This document shows positions 1 through 8,586 of a stretch of DNA of 64,000 bases, piece by piece. Origin of the DNA: Poriferisodalis sp965221945 (lineage in GTDB: Bacteria; Actinomycetota; Acidimicrobiia; Acidimicrobiales; Poriferisodalaceae); the NCBI RefSeq assembly GCF_965221945.1, contig NZ_OZ244925.1, forward strand, positions 806,001 through 870,000, given 5' to 3'. Position numbers and translations under genes: made by a program. Numbering within the stretch: position 1 is the first letter of the stretch; the number at the start of each line of letters is the position of its first letter. The notes beneath the pieces are model-generated. The model saw nothing but the letters and a program-made list of their open reading frames with translations, ran no database searches and was not told the origin of the DNA.

Positions 1-1
1 C

Positions 2-799
2 TTCGACATTTGCGAGAAGATGCTCCGGCATTTCATCAACGAGGTCACCCAGACGCGCTGGCCCAAGCCGCGCATGGTGATCTGCGTGCCGTCGGGAATC
101 ACCGGAGTGGAGCAGCGCGCAGTACTGGAAGCCGCCGAGTATGCAGGTGCACGCCGGGCGTACATCATCGAGGAGCCGATGGCAGCGGCGATCGGCGCTG
201 GGCTGCCGGTTCAGACGGCGCAGGGGAGCATGATCGTCGACATCGGCGGCGGCACCACTGAAGTCGCCGTGATCTCGCTCGGCGGGATCGTGACGGCTCG
301 TTCTGCCCGCGTCGGCGGCAACATGATCGACGCGTCCATCGTTGCTCACGTCAAGAAGGAGCATGGCCTCATCGTTGGCGAGCGCACCGCAGAGGAAGTC
401 AAGCTAGCGCTGGGCTCTGCGTGGCCGCTGCAGCAGGAGATCTACGCCGAGGTCCGTGGCCGCGACATGGTGAGTGGGCTTCCCGAATCGGTCAGCGTCG
501 ACAGCGTCGAGATCCGCGAAGCAATTGCGGGACCCGTCAGCGCAATCGTCGACTCGGTGAAGGCGACGCTCGACGACACCGCGCCGGAGTTGGCAGCCGA
601 CGTCATGGACTACGGCATCACACTTGCCGGCGGCGGAGCGATGCTGCGCGGTCTGCCGGATCGACTGCGCTCGGAAACAGGCGTTGCAGTTCACATCGCG
701 GAGGACCCGCTGTTCGCCGTCGTGCGTGGCTCCGGCCAGACGCTCGAAGAATTCGACGTCCTCCACGGAGTGCTGTACTCGTCCACCGAGGGGCGCTGA
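2..799 (+). CDS. mreB: Rod shape-determining protein MreB (5' end outside window)
   Basis: This is the C-terminal part (about 265 residues) of MreB, the bacterial actin whose membrane-bound filaments guide the cell-wall elongation machinery. The frame is open from base 2, so the start lies before the window. Recognisable landmarks are the segment IEEPMAAAIG, the nucleotide-binding loop VDIGGGTTEVAV near fragment residue 80 and the late glycine-rich motif LAGGGAMLRGLPDRL. It ends 11 bases before mreC and heads the mreB-mreC-mreD-PBP2-rodA elongation operon. Identification is firm; only the N-terminus is missing. Confidence 0.96.
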   Translation, partial: FDICEKMLRHFINEVTQTRWPKPRMVICVPSGITGVEQRAVLEAAEYAGARRAYIIEEPMAAAIGAGLPVQTAQGSMIVDIGGGTTEVAVISLGGIVTARSARVGGNMIDASIVAHVKKEHGLIVGERTAEEVKLALGSAWPLQQEIYAEVRGRDMVSGLPESVSVDSVEIREAIAGPVSAIVDSVKATLDDTAPELAADVMDYGITLAGGGAMLRGLPDRLRSETGVAVHIAEDPLFAVVRGSGQTLEEFDVLHGVLYSSTEGR

Positions 800-810
800 C
801 GCCCCCGGCC

Positions 811-1722
811 GTGGCCCGCCGCGCCGGCATTCGGAGACGCACCTGGCTCCGCTTGGCCCTGCTCGTTGTGACGGCCATTGCACTGTTGACGCTCGACGCA
901 CGTGGCTCTGGCGGCGTGCTGGACACCGCGCGCGGCGCAGCGCTGGACCTGCTGGGACCGGTGCGAACCTTCGGAGACTGGGTGGTCGGGCCGTTTCGCA
1001 ACGCTTGGCGCGGGGTCGTCAGCTTCGACGACTTAGAGGCCGAGAACGCAGAGCTGCGCGGCGAGCTGGCGCAAGCGCAGGCATCGGTGCTGCGCGTCGG
1101 CGAGCTGGAACGGGACCGGCAGGAACTGCTCGCTCTGGTGGGCGCCCGTGACACCGCCCGAGCAATCCCTCGGGTCACAGCGAGAGTCATTGATGCACCG
1201 GTGTCGAATTTCGAACGCACGATCGAGCTGGCGAAAGGACGCCGGGACGGCATACGCGAGGGAATGCCGGTCGAGAGCGGCGACGGTTTGGTCGGGCGCG
1301 TCGTGCAGGCCAGCACCACTCGTTCGCGGGTAGAGCTGCTGACAGATCCCAACTTCGACGCCGGCGTGCGCATCGTCCGATCCGGAGACGACGGATTGGC
1401 CTCGGGACGAGGCCCGGGTCGCGACCTGGAGGTGAGCTACATCGAGCTTGAGACGGTCGTCATCCCAGGCGAGACCGTGGTGACCAGCGGCTTTGAGGGA
1501 AGCACGTTTCCCGCCGGGCTGCTTGTGGGCACGGTCACCGATGTCGAGCCCGACGCAGTCCGGGGAGCGCAGCGAGTCACCGTCCACCCTGCCGCAGATC
1601 TGACGCGGCTGCGATGGGTGCAGGTGCTGCTCTACGAGCCCGATGTCCCCGAGCCGGTGATTGTCGATCGCGAGCCATCAGACACCCCGGTCACCCCCGT
1701 CAATACGGACGGGGCATCGTGA
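811..1722 (+). CDS. mreC: Rod shape-determining protein MreC
   Basis: MreC is the membrane-anchored periplasmic scaffold that links MreB filaments to PBP2 and RodA. The 303-residue product has a basic N-terminus, one membrane segment at about residues 8-28, a coiled-coil stretch (about 65-100, ELRGELAQAQ followed by RDRQELL-like heptads) and then the beta-rich MreC domain with VESGDGLVGRVV. I chose GTG at 811 because the frame upstream overlaps mreB and reads as non-protein sequence; no clear Shine-Dalgarno precedes it, so translation may depend on coupling to mreB 11 bases upstream. The C-terminal tail (about 275-303) is proline/aspartate-rich and looks disordered. Confidence 0.93.
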   Translation: MARRAGIRRRTWLRLALLVVTAIALLTLDARGSGGVLDTARGAALDLLGPVRTFGDWVVGPFRNAWRGVVSFDDLEAENAELRGELAQAQASVLRVGELERDRQELLALVGARDTARAIPRVTARVIDAPVSNFERTIELAKGRRDGIREGMPVESGDGLVGRVVQASTTRSRVELLTDPNFDAGVRIVRSGDDGLASGRGPGRDLEVSYIELETVVIPGETVVTSGFEGSTFPAGLLVGTVTDVEPDAVRGAQRVTVHPAADLTRLRWVQVLLYEPDVPEPVIVDREPSDTPVTPVNTDGAS

Positions 1723-1738
1723 GAGGGGACCGGCAGTG

Positions 1739-2272
1739 ATGGCAGGTGCCGGGCCGCTGGCCCGATCGGCGCTGGTGCTGGTTGCTGCTGTCATGGCGCA
1801 CGTCGGCTTGCTGGCGCACATCACCCCGGCCGGCGTCATTGTCGATCCGCTGGTGCTGCTCGCCGTCGCAGGGGGGATGGTCGGCGGTCGCAGCACCGGG
1901 GCGTCCTTCGGCGCAGGTTGTGGACTGGCCTCCGATCTCATCCTTCACACGCCTTTCGGCATGTCCCTGCTGGTCTTGACGTTGGTTGGTTACTTGTCAG
2001 GCACCGTGACGGAGCAGATCCCCTCGGCGCGCTGGTTCGCACGTGCATCTTTGGCGTCGGTGCTGGCGGCGGGCGGGATCGGCCTGTTCGCCAGCGCAGG
2101 CTGGCTGATGGATCTCGTCTATGTGACGGAGGCTCCGCTTGTTCGCATCGCCGTCGTCACCGGTGTCGCGTCGCTGCTGACCAATTGGCTGCTCGAACGC
2201 GTGGTTCGCTGGGCGCTCATCATCCGCCCGCGCATTACCGCCGAACGGGAAACGAGGTCTCACAGTGGATGA
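1739..2272 (+). CDS. mreD: Rod shape-determining protein MreD
   Basis: A 177-residue, very hydrophobic protein with about five membrane segments, matching MreD in size, topology and position. It is the small integral-membrane partner of MreC in the elongasome. Sequence conservation of MreD is low, so the call rests on topology and operon place. A purine-rich ribosome site (gagagggg, 1721-1728) serves either GTG 1736 or ATG 1739; ATG 1739 is used here. The last 8 bases overlap the PBP2 start, which implies translational coupling. Confidence 0.88.
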   Translation: MAGAGPLARSALVLVAAVMAHVGLLAHITPAGVIVDPLVLLAVAGGMVGGRSTGASFGAGCGLASDLILHTPFGMSLLVLTLVGYLSGTVTEQIPSARWFARASLASVLAAGGIGLFASAGWLMDLVYVTEAPLVRIAVVTGVASLLTNWLLERVVRWALIIRPRITAERETRSHSG

Positions 2273-4442
2273 GCGCGTCCGTCGGCGAATGGCCTTCCTG
2301 GGCATCGTGATGGTGGGCCTGTTCGGAGCGCTGTTCACTCGCTTGTGGTACCTGCAGGTGCTCGAGTCGGAACAATTCGCCGTAGCTGCGGAGTCGAACC
2401 AAGTCCGCATCATCATCACCCCGCCGACGCGCGGACGCATCCTCGACCGTCACGGTGTGGTCCTGGCCGACAACATCCGCACCGGTGTCGTAACGATCGA
2501 CCATTCGAGTTACACGGAGCCTCAGACCGAGGCGGTGCTGACCGAACTGGCCGACCTGCTCGATGTGCCGGTCGCCCAGCTCAGCCAGGGCCTTGCCGAC
2601 CAGCGCACGCACCCGCTCGCCCCCAAAGTGGTGGCGACGGGCCTCGACGAGGACGGCCTGCTGCGGGTGGCCGAGCGGTCCATTCCCGGCGTCGAGGCCA
2701 AATGGGACTGGGTGCGCGTGTACCCGCAGAACGAGATCGCGGCGCACATCGTGGGCTACGTCGGAGCGATGTCGGAACGCCAGCACAGGGAGCTGATCGA
2801 CGACGGCTACCTGCCCTACGAGCGAGTCGGCCGGGCAGGTATTGAGGGTCTATTCGAGGCGGAGCTCCATGGCGAGCCGGGCCGCACCAAGCTCGAGGTG
2901 GACCGGCGCGACCGCGTGCAGCGGATCTTGGCCGATGTCCCGCCGGAGCCGGGTCATGACATCGTGCTGTCAATCGACGTCGAGTTGCAGGCTGCGGCGG
3001 AGTCGTACTTGCGACAGGGACTGATCGGAGCCCGCAAGACGGTGAGCGAGGACTCGGGCTTCTTCTACCCGGCACTCACGGGAGCAGCCGTGGTCATAGA
3101 CGTGCGCAACGGCGACGTGCTCGCAATGGTGTCGCACCCGACCTACGACCCCAACTGGATGGTGGAGGGGTTGACCGTGGCCGAGTACCGCTCGGTCTTC
3201 GAGAACCCTTATTCGCCGGGAGCGCTCAACAACCTTGCAGTTCAGGGCACCTACTCGCCCGGTTCGGTGTTCAAGCCCGTGACGGCGCTTGCCGGGCTCG
3301 AAGCGGGTCTCATCTCGCCGCGAGCCTCGTACCACGACATCGGGTACTACAAGATTCCCGACGAGCGGGGCTGTACCGGCCGCTGCACCTTCTTCAACTC
3401 GGACCGGGCCGCGCTGGGGACCCTGGACCTGTCCGGAGCGCTGACTCGGTCGAGCGACGCCTACTTCTACAAGGTCTCCGATGACCTGTATTGGATCGAC
3501 GGTCCCGAGCAGTGGGCTATCCAGGACATGGCCCGATCGCTCGGGTTGGGCGCGCCGACTGGCGTGCAGCTGCCATTCGAGAAGACGGGCCGGGTGCCGG
3601 ACGGTGACGTGAAGAAAACCCTGTTCGAGCTGAGCCCCGAGGCCTATAACCCCTACAACGAGCCGTCGCGCTGGTTCCCGGGTGACAACATCAACACCGG
3701 GATCGGCCAGGGGCTGGTGGCGGTGACGCCGATGCAGCTCGTCAATGCCTACGCCACTTTGGCCAATGGCGGAACCCGCTTCTCGCCGAACATTGTCGAG
3801 GCGGTCGTGTCGCGGGAGGCTGAGACATTCGGCGAGGCGGTGCTCACGTTCGAGCCGAGGGTGCTCGACGTCGTGGACTTCCCCGACGGCAGCTCGGTGG
3901 TGCGGGAAGGGTTGAGCAACGTCACCAACTCCCGGTTGCGAGGCACTGCCGCCAGGGCGTTCGAGGGCTACGACCACGAGGGTTACCGGGTGTCGGGCAA
4001 GACCGGCACGGCGCAGGCGCAGGGTCTGAACGCAGTGCTGCGACGCAAGAAGGAGGACACTGCGGTGTTCGTCGCGTGGGCACCCACGCATGACCCTCGC
4101 TATGCCGTCGTTGTCGTCATGGAGGAGGCTGGATACGGCGGCGAGGCGGCAGCGCCAGTGGCTCGGCGCATCATTGAGGCGGTGCGGGCCTACGAGCAGC
4201 GCTGGCCCGAGCCGCAGATTGCGTTCGTGCCGCCCCAGCCCGAGTGCCCTGAAGTGCCAGAGGCGCTGCGAAGCGATCCGGCGTTCCTGGGCTATGTGCC
4301 TGAAGGCTGCCCGTGGGGCATCCAGCTGCCACGGGCCAACACGCCCTCTGACGCGGACGGCGACGGCATCCCCGATGTGGACCAGATCGACGGAGCGCTC
4401 CTGGGCGATCTGCCCCGCCGCAGGGTGGAGGTGGCGTCGTGA
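2265..4442 (+). CDS. mrdA: Penicillin-binding protein 2 (elongation transpeptidase)
   Basis: Class B penicillin-binding protein that cross-links new peptidoglycan together with RodA during side-wall growth. The 725-residue protein has an N-terminal membrane anchor (about 12-32), a dimerisation domain with the RGRILDRHG motif, and the transpeptidase domain with nucleophile Ser334 in SVFK (Lys337), the SSD motif at about 397-399 and KTG at 579-581. GTG 2265 is the start: a GAGG lies 7 bases upstream and the frame overlaps mreD by 8 bases. Unusually, the C-terminus (about 690-725) carries a DADGDGIPDVD loop resembling a calcium-binding thrombospondin type 3 repeat. Its stop overlaps the rodA start (GTGA). 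Confidence 0.96.
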   Translation: MDERVRRRMAFLGIVMVGLFGALFTRLWYLQVLESEQFAVAAESNQVRIIITPPTRGRILDRHGVVLADNIRTGVVTIDHSSYTEPQTEAVLTELADLLDVPVAQLSQGLADQRTHPLAPKVVATGLDEDGLLRVAERSIPGVEAKWDWVRVYPQNEIAAHIVGYVGAMSERQHRELIDDGYLPYERVGRAGIEGLFEAELHGEPGRTKLEVDRRDRVQRILADVPPEPGHDIVLSIDVELQAAAESYLRQGLIGARKTVSEDSGFFYPALTGAAVVIDVRNGDVLAMVSHPTYDPNWMVEGLTVAEYRSVFENPYSPGALNNLAVQGTYSPGSVFKPVTALAGLEAGLISPRASYHDIGYYKIPDERGCTGRCTFFNSDRAALGTLDLSGALTRSSDAYFYKVSDDLYWIDGPEQWAIQDMARSLGLGAPTGVQLPFEKTGRVPDGDVKKTLFELSPEAYNPYNEPSRWFPGDNINTGIGQGLVAVTPMQLVNAYATLANGGTRFSPNIVEAVVSREAETFGEAVLTFEPRVLDVVDFPDGSSVVREGLSNVTNSRLRGTAARAFEGYDHEGYRVSGKTGTAQAQGLNAVLRRKKEDTAVFVAWAPTHDPRYAVVVVMEEAGYGGEAAAPVARRIIEAVRAYEQRWPEPQIAFVPPQPECPEVPEALRSDPAFLGYVPEGCPWGIQLPRANTPSDADGDGIPDVDQIDGALLGDLPRRRVEVAS

Positions 4443-5608
4443 TCGGGCGTCTGCTGAATCGCACACAAACCCGGCGTGAATTGCGATCTCCGGCCTGGTT
4501 CGCCGACTACACGTTGGCGCTGTCTGCGGTTGCGATCGCGTGCCTGGGAATCGCCATGAACTACGCCTCGACGTGGCGAAGCCTCTCCTTCGAAGGTAGC
4601 GATCCATGGACCGTGGCGCGCCGTCAAGCGATCTTCGTGGGGATCGGCATTGTGGTCATGGTCGTCGCCGCCGTTGTCGATTACCGGGCGCTGCGCTTCT
4701 ACGCCACGCCTGCGTACCTCGCAGTCTTGATCGCGCTGGGGGCACTCCTGCGCTGGGGCCCGGAGATTCGCAACGCGCGATCCTGGTTCGAATTGCCGGC
4801 GTTCGGATTCCAGGTGCAACCCTCGGAGTTCGCCAAGCTCATCGTGATCGTGTCGCTGGCCGCATTCGTTGCCAGCCACGAGGGGTACCTGCGTTTCGAC
4901 ACGCTGTTCAACGCCGGGCTGTTGCTGGTGGTGCCGATGGGCCTGATCTACCTGCAGCCCGACCTCGGCACGATGCTGGTCTTCGTGGCTATTGCGATGG
5001 GCATGCTGCTCGTCGCGGGTGCGCAGCTGCGGCACATCGTCGTCATCACGCTGGCCGGCGTCCTGGCTCTCGTGCTGGTGTTCAGCATCGACGCTCTCCA
5101 GGGGCCTCGGCTGCTGAATGAGACGCAGCGAAACCGCCTGACGGCTTTCCTGGATCAAGACTTCGAGCCCTTGGAGGCCTCCTACAACCTGCGGCAGAGC
5201 CAGATCGCCATCGGTGCGGGCGGTATCTGGGGTCAGGGCTGGAAGCAGGGCACGCAGACGAACCTCTCCCTGGTACCCGAACAGCACAACGACTTCATCT
5301 TCACGGCGCTGGGGGAGGAATTCGGCCTCGTCGGCGGCTCGCTCCTGCTCGCGCTCTATGCGTACATGTCGGTGCGCATCTGGCAGATAGCCCGCGTCGC
5401 CAGCGACCCCTTCGGACGATTACTTGTCGTCGGCGTCCTCTCCATGTTGCTGTTCCAGGTGTTCCAGAACATCGGCATGACGATCGGCATCATGCCGATT
5501 ACGGGCATCCCCTTGCCGCTCATGAGCCATGGCGGTTCGGGCACCATCACGGCCTTCGCCGCCGTGGGCATCGTCATCAGCGTCGGATCGCGCCGCTACG
5601 CCCTCTAA
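4439..5608 (+). CDS. rodA: Rod shape-determining peptidoglycan glycosyltransferase RodA
   Basis: SEDS-family glycosyltransferase that polymerises lipid II into glycan strands; it works as a pair with the class B PBP encoded just upstream. The 389-residue protein shows about ten membrane segments and SEDS landmarks: QPSEFAKL, LQPDLGTMLV, the extracellular loop VPEQHNDFIFTALGEEFG and the late MSHGGSGT. GTG 4439 overlaps the PBP2 stop by four bases, with GGAGG about 6 bases upstream. It ends the elongation operon; 70 bases separate it from the next gene and contain a promoter-like TAACGT. Confidence 0.96.
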   Translation: MIGRLLNRTQTRRELRSPAWFADYTLALSAVAIACLGIAMNYASTWRSLSFEGSDPWTVARRQAIFVGIGIVVMVVAAVVDYRALRFYATPAYLAVLIALGALLRWGPEIRNARSWFELPAFGFQVQPSEFAKLIVIVSLAAFVASHEGYLRFDTLFNAGLLLVVPMGLIYLQPDLGTMLVFVAIAMGMLLVAGAQLRHIVVITLAGVLALVLVFSIDALQGPRLLNETQRNRLTAFLDQDFEPLEASYNLRQSQIAIGAGGIWGQGWKQGTQTNLSLVPEQHNDFIFTALGEEFGLVGGSLLLALYAYMSVRIWQIARVASDPFGRLLVVGVLSMLLFQVFQNIGMTIGIMPITGIPLPLMSHGGSGTITAFAAVGIVISVGSRRYAL

Positions 5609-5645
5609 GGGCGTACCAGCAACCACGGCGCGCTGAAACGCTTCA

Positions 5646-5654
5646 TTATCCACA
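5646..5654 (+). promoter_or_regulatory. Perfect DnaA-box sequence
   Basis: TTATCCACA, the consensus DnaA-binding 9-mer, lies 25 bases before the radical SAM start codon and just upstream of the promoter-like hexamer TAACGT (about 5662-5667). A single box in a 70-base intergenic gap is not an origin; it could let DnaA regulate this promoter or occur by chance. Confidence 0.4.
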
Positions 5655-5678
5655 GGGGCCGGTAACGTTGGAGTTGCA

Positions 5679-7727
5679 ATGACAACGCTGTGGCCCCGGC
5701 TCGAGCCCCTGCTGCCACGTGTCTCCAAGCCGGCTCGGTACATCGGCTGCGAGGACGGGATGCAGCGACCGGCGGTCGGCCCCCATCTCACTTCGTGGCT
5801 TCTGGCCTATCCCGATACCTACGAGATCGGCCTGCCGAACCAAGGCCTTCAGATCCTCTACGAGCTGCTGAACGAACGTCCGGACTCCAGCGCCGAGCGC
5901 ACGTATGCACCGTGGATCGACCTTGAGGCCGAGATGCGAGCCGCTGGGCTCCCACTGTTCTCGGTCGATACGCATCGAGCCGCAGCCTCCTTCGACATCA
6001 TCGCCTTCAACCTCTCTGCCGAGCTCGTGTACACCAACGTGCTCAACTGCATAGATCTGGCGGGGCTGGAGGTGAGGGCGGATCGGCGCAGCGACGCCGA
6101 CCCGCTGATCGGCGCTGGTGGTCATTGCGCATTCAACCCCGAGCCGCTGTCGGATTTTGTGGACTTCTTCGTCGTCGGCGAAGGTGAGGAAGTCGTCGGC
6201 GAGATCACCGAGGCGGTCGGTGCCTGGAAGCGAACCGGCAAGCGTCCTGGCACTCGCACCACGATCCTGCGGGACCTCGCAGGCATCGAGGGTGTGTACG
6301 TGCCGGCGATGTACGACGTCGCCTATGACGGCCCAGCGCTCGTCGAGGTCACGCCCAAGTACCCCGACGTGCCGCCGCTCGTTGCCAAGCGCACCGTTGC
6401 GGACCTCGGCGAGTGGCCCTATCCCCGCCGTCAGCTGGTGCCGGTCACCGAAGTCGTCCATGATCGGCTGTCGGTGGAGGTGTTCAGGGGCTGCACCCGG
6501 GGGTGCCGTTTCTGCCAGGCGGGCATGATCACCCGCCCAGTGCGCGAACGCCCCGCCGCGCAGGTCCGAGAGATGGTGACGGCAGGCCTCGAACGCAGCG
6601 GATACGACGAGGTCAGCCTGATGTCGCTGTCCACGGCGGACTACAGCGGCATCGCCGAGCTGGTCCGGGACACGGTCTCGGCCGGCGTAGCCGGCGCGAT
6701 GGGCACAGTCGGCACAGCCGACGCGATGGGCACAGATGGCGCAGCCGACGGCAACGGTTTAGACCCAAGCCGCATCAGCGTCTCGTTGCCGAGCTTGCGA
6801 GTCGATGCCTTCACCGTCGACGTGGCGGCTCAGGTGTCGCGAGCACGCCGCACGGGGCTCACCTTTGCCCCCGAAGCGGGTTCGTGGCGGTTGCGCCAGA
6901 TCATCAACAAGCTCATCACTGAAGAAGACCTGTACGGCGCCGTGCGCTCTGCCTACAGCCAGGGCTGGCACCGCATGAAGCTGTACTTCCTCACGGGTCT
7001 GCCTTCGGAGATGGACCCTGACACCGAGGCGATCGCTCACCTCGCCGATGCGTGCGCGCGCATCGGGCAGGAGTACAACAAACGTGCCTCGGTGACGGTG
7101 TCATTGGGGGGCTTCGTGCCGAAGCCCCACACACCGTTCCAGTGGTTCGGGCAGAACCCGCCCGACGAGCTGGCCCGCAAGGTACGGCTGGTGCGAGCGG
7201 CGCTGGGTCGCAACCGGCGTGTCCAGCTCAAGTGGCACGACCCGGCGGCCTCGGCAGCCGAGGGGATCGCCAGTCGAGGCGACCGGCGTGTGGGCGCGGC
7301 AATCGAATACGTGTGGCGCAAGGGCGGCACATTTCAGGAGTGGAGCGAGCGTTTCGACCTTGATCTTTGGGAAGAGGCGATGGCAGCGTGCGGCCTCAGT
7401 CTCGACTGGTACGTGTATCGCCATCGAGGCGAAGACGAAGTGCTGCCCTGGGACCACATCGGTGCCGGCTTACACCGCGACTTTCTCTGGCAAGACTGGC
7501 AGGACGCCCTCGAGGGCCATGGCCTGCCTGACTGCCGCTGGACCCCGTGTTACGACTGCGGGGCCTGTACTGAATATGGGATCGAGCACATGGTTGCGTC
7601 CCCTGTCGCCCCCAATGGCGGCAGTCAGGGGACGGGACAGGATCTCGCGACCGGCCATATGGTGCCGGTCGAGCTGCGCCCCCGCTTGCTGGCGGGCGCA
7701 GGTGCATCGGCGGGAGGCGGCGCGTGA
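5679..7727 (+). CDS. TIGR03960-type B12-binding radical SAM protein
   Basis: A 682-residue radical SAM protein of the TIGR03960 type, whose genes sit next to TIGR03936 and RNase E/G in many Gram-positive bacteria; the reaction is not known to me. The N-terminal ~240 residues resemble a cobalamin-binding-type domain (SWLLAYPDTYEIGLPNQGLQ), followed by the iron-sulphur ligands Cys272, Cys276 and Cys279 in RGCTRGCRFC. The C-terminus has a cysteine cluster (CYDCGACTEYG). ATG 5679 is preceded by GGAG at about 8 bases. Oddly, residues about 340-357 are a nine-residue repeat (AMGTVGTAD, AMGTDGAAD) in a loop of the radical SAM barrel. It is followed closely by its usual partner. Confidence 0.9.
   Translation: MTTLWPRLEPLLPRVSKPARYIGCEDGMQRPAVGPHLTSWLLAYPDTYEIGLPNQGLQILYELLNERPDSSAERTYAPWIDLEAEMRAAGLPLFSVDTHRAAASFDIIAFNLSAELVYTNVLNCIDLAGLEVRADRRSDADPLIGAGGHCAFNPEPLSDFVDFFVVGEGEEVVGEITEAVGAWKRTGKRPGTRTTILRDLAGIEGVYVPAMYDVAYDGPALVEVTPKYPDVPPLVAKRTVADLGEWPYPRRQLVPVTEVVHDRLSVEVFRGCTRGCRFCQAGMITRPVRERPAAQVREMVTAGLERSGYDEVSLMSLSTADYSGIAELVRDTVSAGVAGAMGTVGTADAMGTDGAADGNGLDPSRISVSLPSLRVDAFTVDVAAQVSRARRTGLTFAPEAGSWRLRQIINKLITEEDLYGAVRSAYSQGWHRMKLYFLTGLPSEMDPDTEAIAHLADACARIGQEYNKRASVTVSLGGFVPKPHTPFQWFGQNPPDELARKVRLVRAALGRNRRVQLKWHDPAASAAEGIASRGDRRVGAAIEYVWRKGGTFQEWSERFDLDLWEEAMAACGLSLDWYVYRHRGEDEVLPWDHIGAGLHRDFLWQDWQDALEGHGLPDCRWTPCYDCGACTEYGIEHMVASPVAPNGGSQGTGQDLATGHMVPVELRPRLLAGAGASAGGGA
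6696..6749 (+). repeat. 27-bp in-frame tandem duplication (2 copies)
   Basis: Two adjacent 27-base units (6696-6722 and 6723-6749) differ at 3 of 27 positions. They encode AMGTVGTAD and AMGTDGAAD inside the radical SAM gene without shifting the frame. Confidence 0.9.
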
Positions 7728-7794
7728 TGCGCGGCCTCATTGCTCCGATGCCGAGCCGCAGTGCCGCTCCCACCCGCATGGGTGGGAGACGACA

Positions 7795-8586
7795 TTGAAG
7801 CTGCGCGTTCGCTTCCGCAAAGTCGGCAAGATCCGGTTCATTGGACACCGGGATGTGGCCCGCGTGACCGAGCGCGCCGTGCGCAAGGTCGGCATTCCGG
7901 TCACCTATAGCCAGGGCTTCTCGCCTCGCATGAAGTTGAGCTTCGGCTTGGCGTTGCCGACCGGCTACGAGTCCGACGCCGAATTCTTGGAACTGCCGCT
8001 TGCCGCTGACGCGGTGCGCGACGGCCCCAACGGTCCGGTGATCGTTTGCCGCTCAGGTCCTCATGACTCGTGCGAGGACGAGTCCGAGGTAGCGACGGCG
8101 AGCTACTGCACCTTGGCGAGAGCGCTGACCGAAGCGCTCCCGGTCGGCATGAGCGTGTCGGCCGTCGTGCTGACCGACGGCAGCGGACCCTCGCTGCAAG
8201 CGGCGGTCCGTTCGTGCGGCTGGCAATTCGAGATCGCCGGGCTCGAAGCCGTTACGGCAACCAAAGCGGTCGAGGAGTTCCTGGCTTCCGAGACCGTGGT
8301 GACCGAACGAGTGCACAAGGGCAAGACCCTGAGCTCAGACATACGACCAGGCGTTGCCGCGCTTCGCGTCGAGGCTTCCTCGGGGCGGGGAGCGGTGCTG
8401 TCTGCCGAGCTGTCGGCGACACCCAGGGTCGTGCGCCCCAGCGAATTGGTGCCAGCGCTCGCGCCGGCACACGAGATGGGCATTGCCCGTAGAACACATC
8501 AATGGACGTGTGGCGCCGCAGGACGAGCCGAACCGGCCGTGCCTGCCCAGTGCGCCCAGAGACACAAGGAAGCCCTCAGTGAGTGA
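7795..8586 (+). CDS. TIGR03936 family protein (DUF2344)
   Basis: A 263-residue protein of the TIGR03936/DUF2344 family. The conserved core starts KLRVRFRKVGKIRFIGHRDV and continues with FSPRMKLSFGLALPTGYES. Its function is undefined; it is found adjacent or fused to the TIGR03960 radical SAM protein, and both precede RNase E/G, which hints at a shared role in RNA or ribosome metabolism (inference). The start is TTG 7795: GGGAG lies about 8 bases upstream and the family's conserved N-terminus begins right there. The last ~35 residues are poorly conserved, and the 3' end overlaps the next gene by 8 bases. Confidence 0.85.
   Translation: MKLRVRFRKVGKIRFIGHRDVARVTERAVRKVGIPVTYSQGFSPRMKLSFGLALPTGYESDAEFLELPLAADAVRDGPNGPVIVCRSGPHDSCEDESEVATASYCTLARALTEALPVGMSVSAVVLTDGSGPSLQAAVRSCGWQFEIAGLEAVTATKAVEEFLASETVVTERVHKGKTLSSDIRPGVAALRVEASSGRGAVLSAELSATPRVVRPSELVPALAPAHEMGIARRTHQWTCGAAGRAEPAVPAQCAQRHKEALSE

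Noticed and set aside
421..810. 5' extension of the mreC frame
   Set aside because: It lies inside mreB and is low-complexity Arg/Ala sequence; the MreC membrane anchor begins just after GTG 811.
2970..4607. 545-codon minus-strand frame opposite PBP2
   Set aside because: Antisense shadow of a high-GC gene, with no recognisable motif.
5609..5678. Replication origin
   Set aside because: Only one DnaA box, no AT-rich unwinding element, and no dnaA or dnaN gene in the window.
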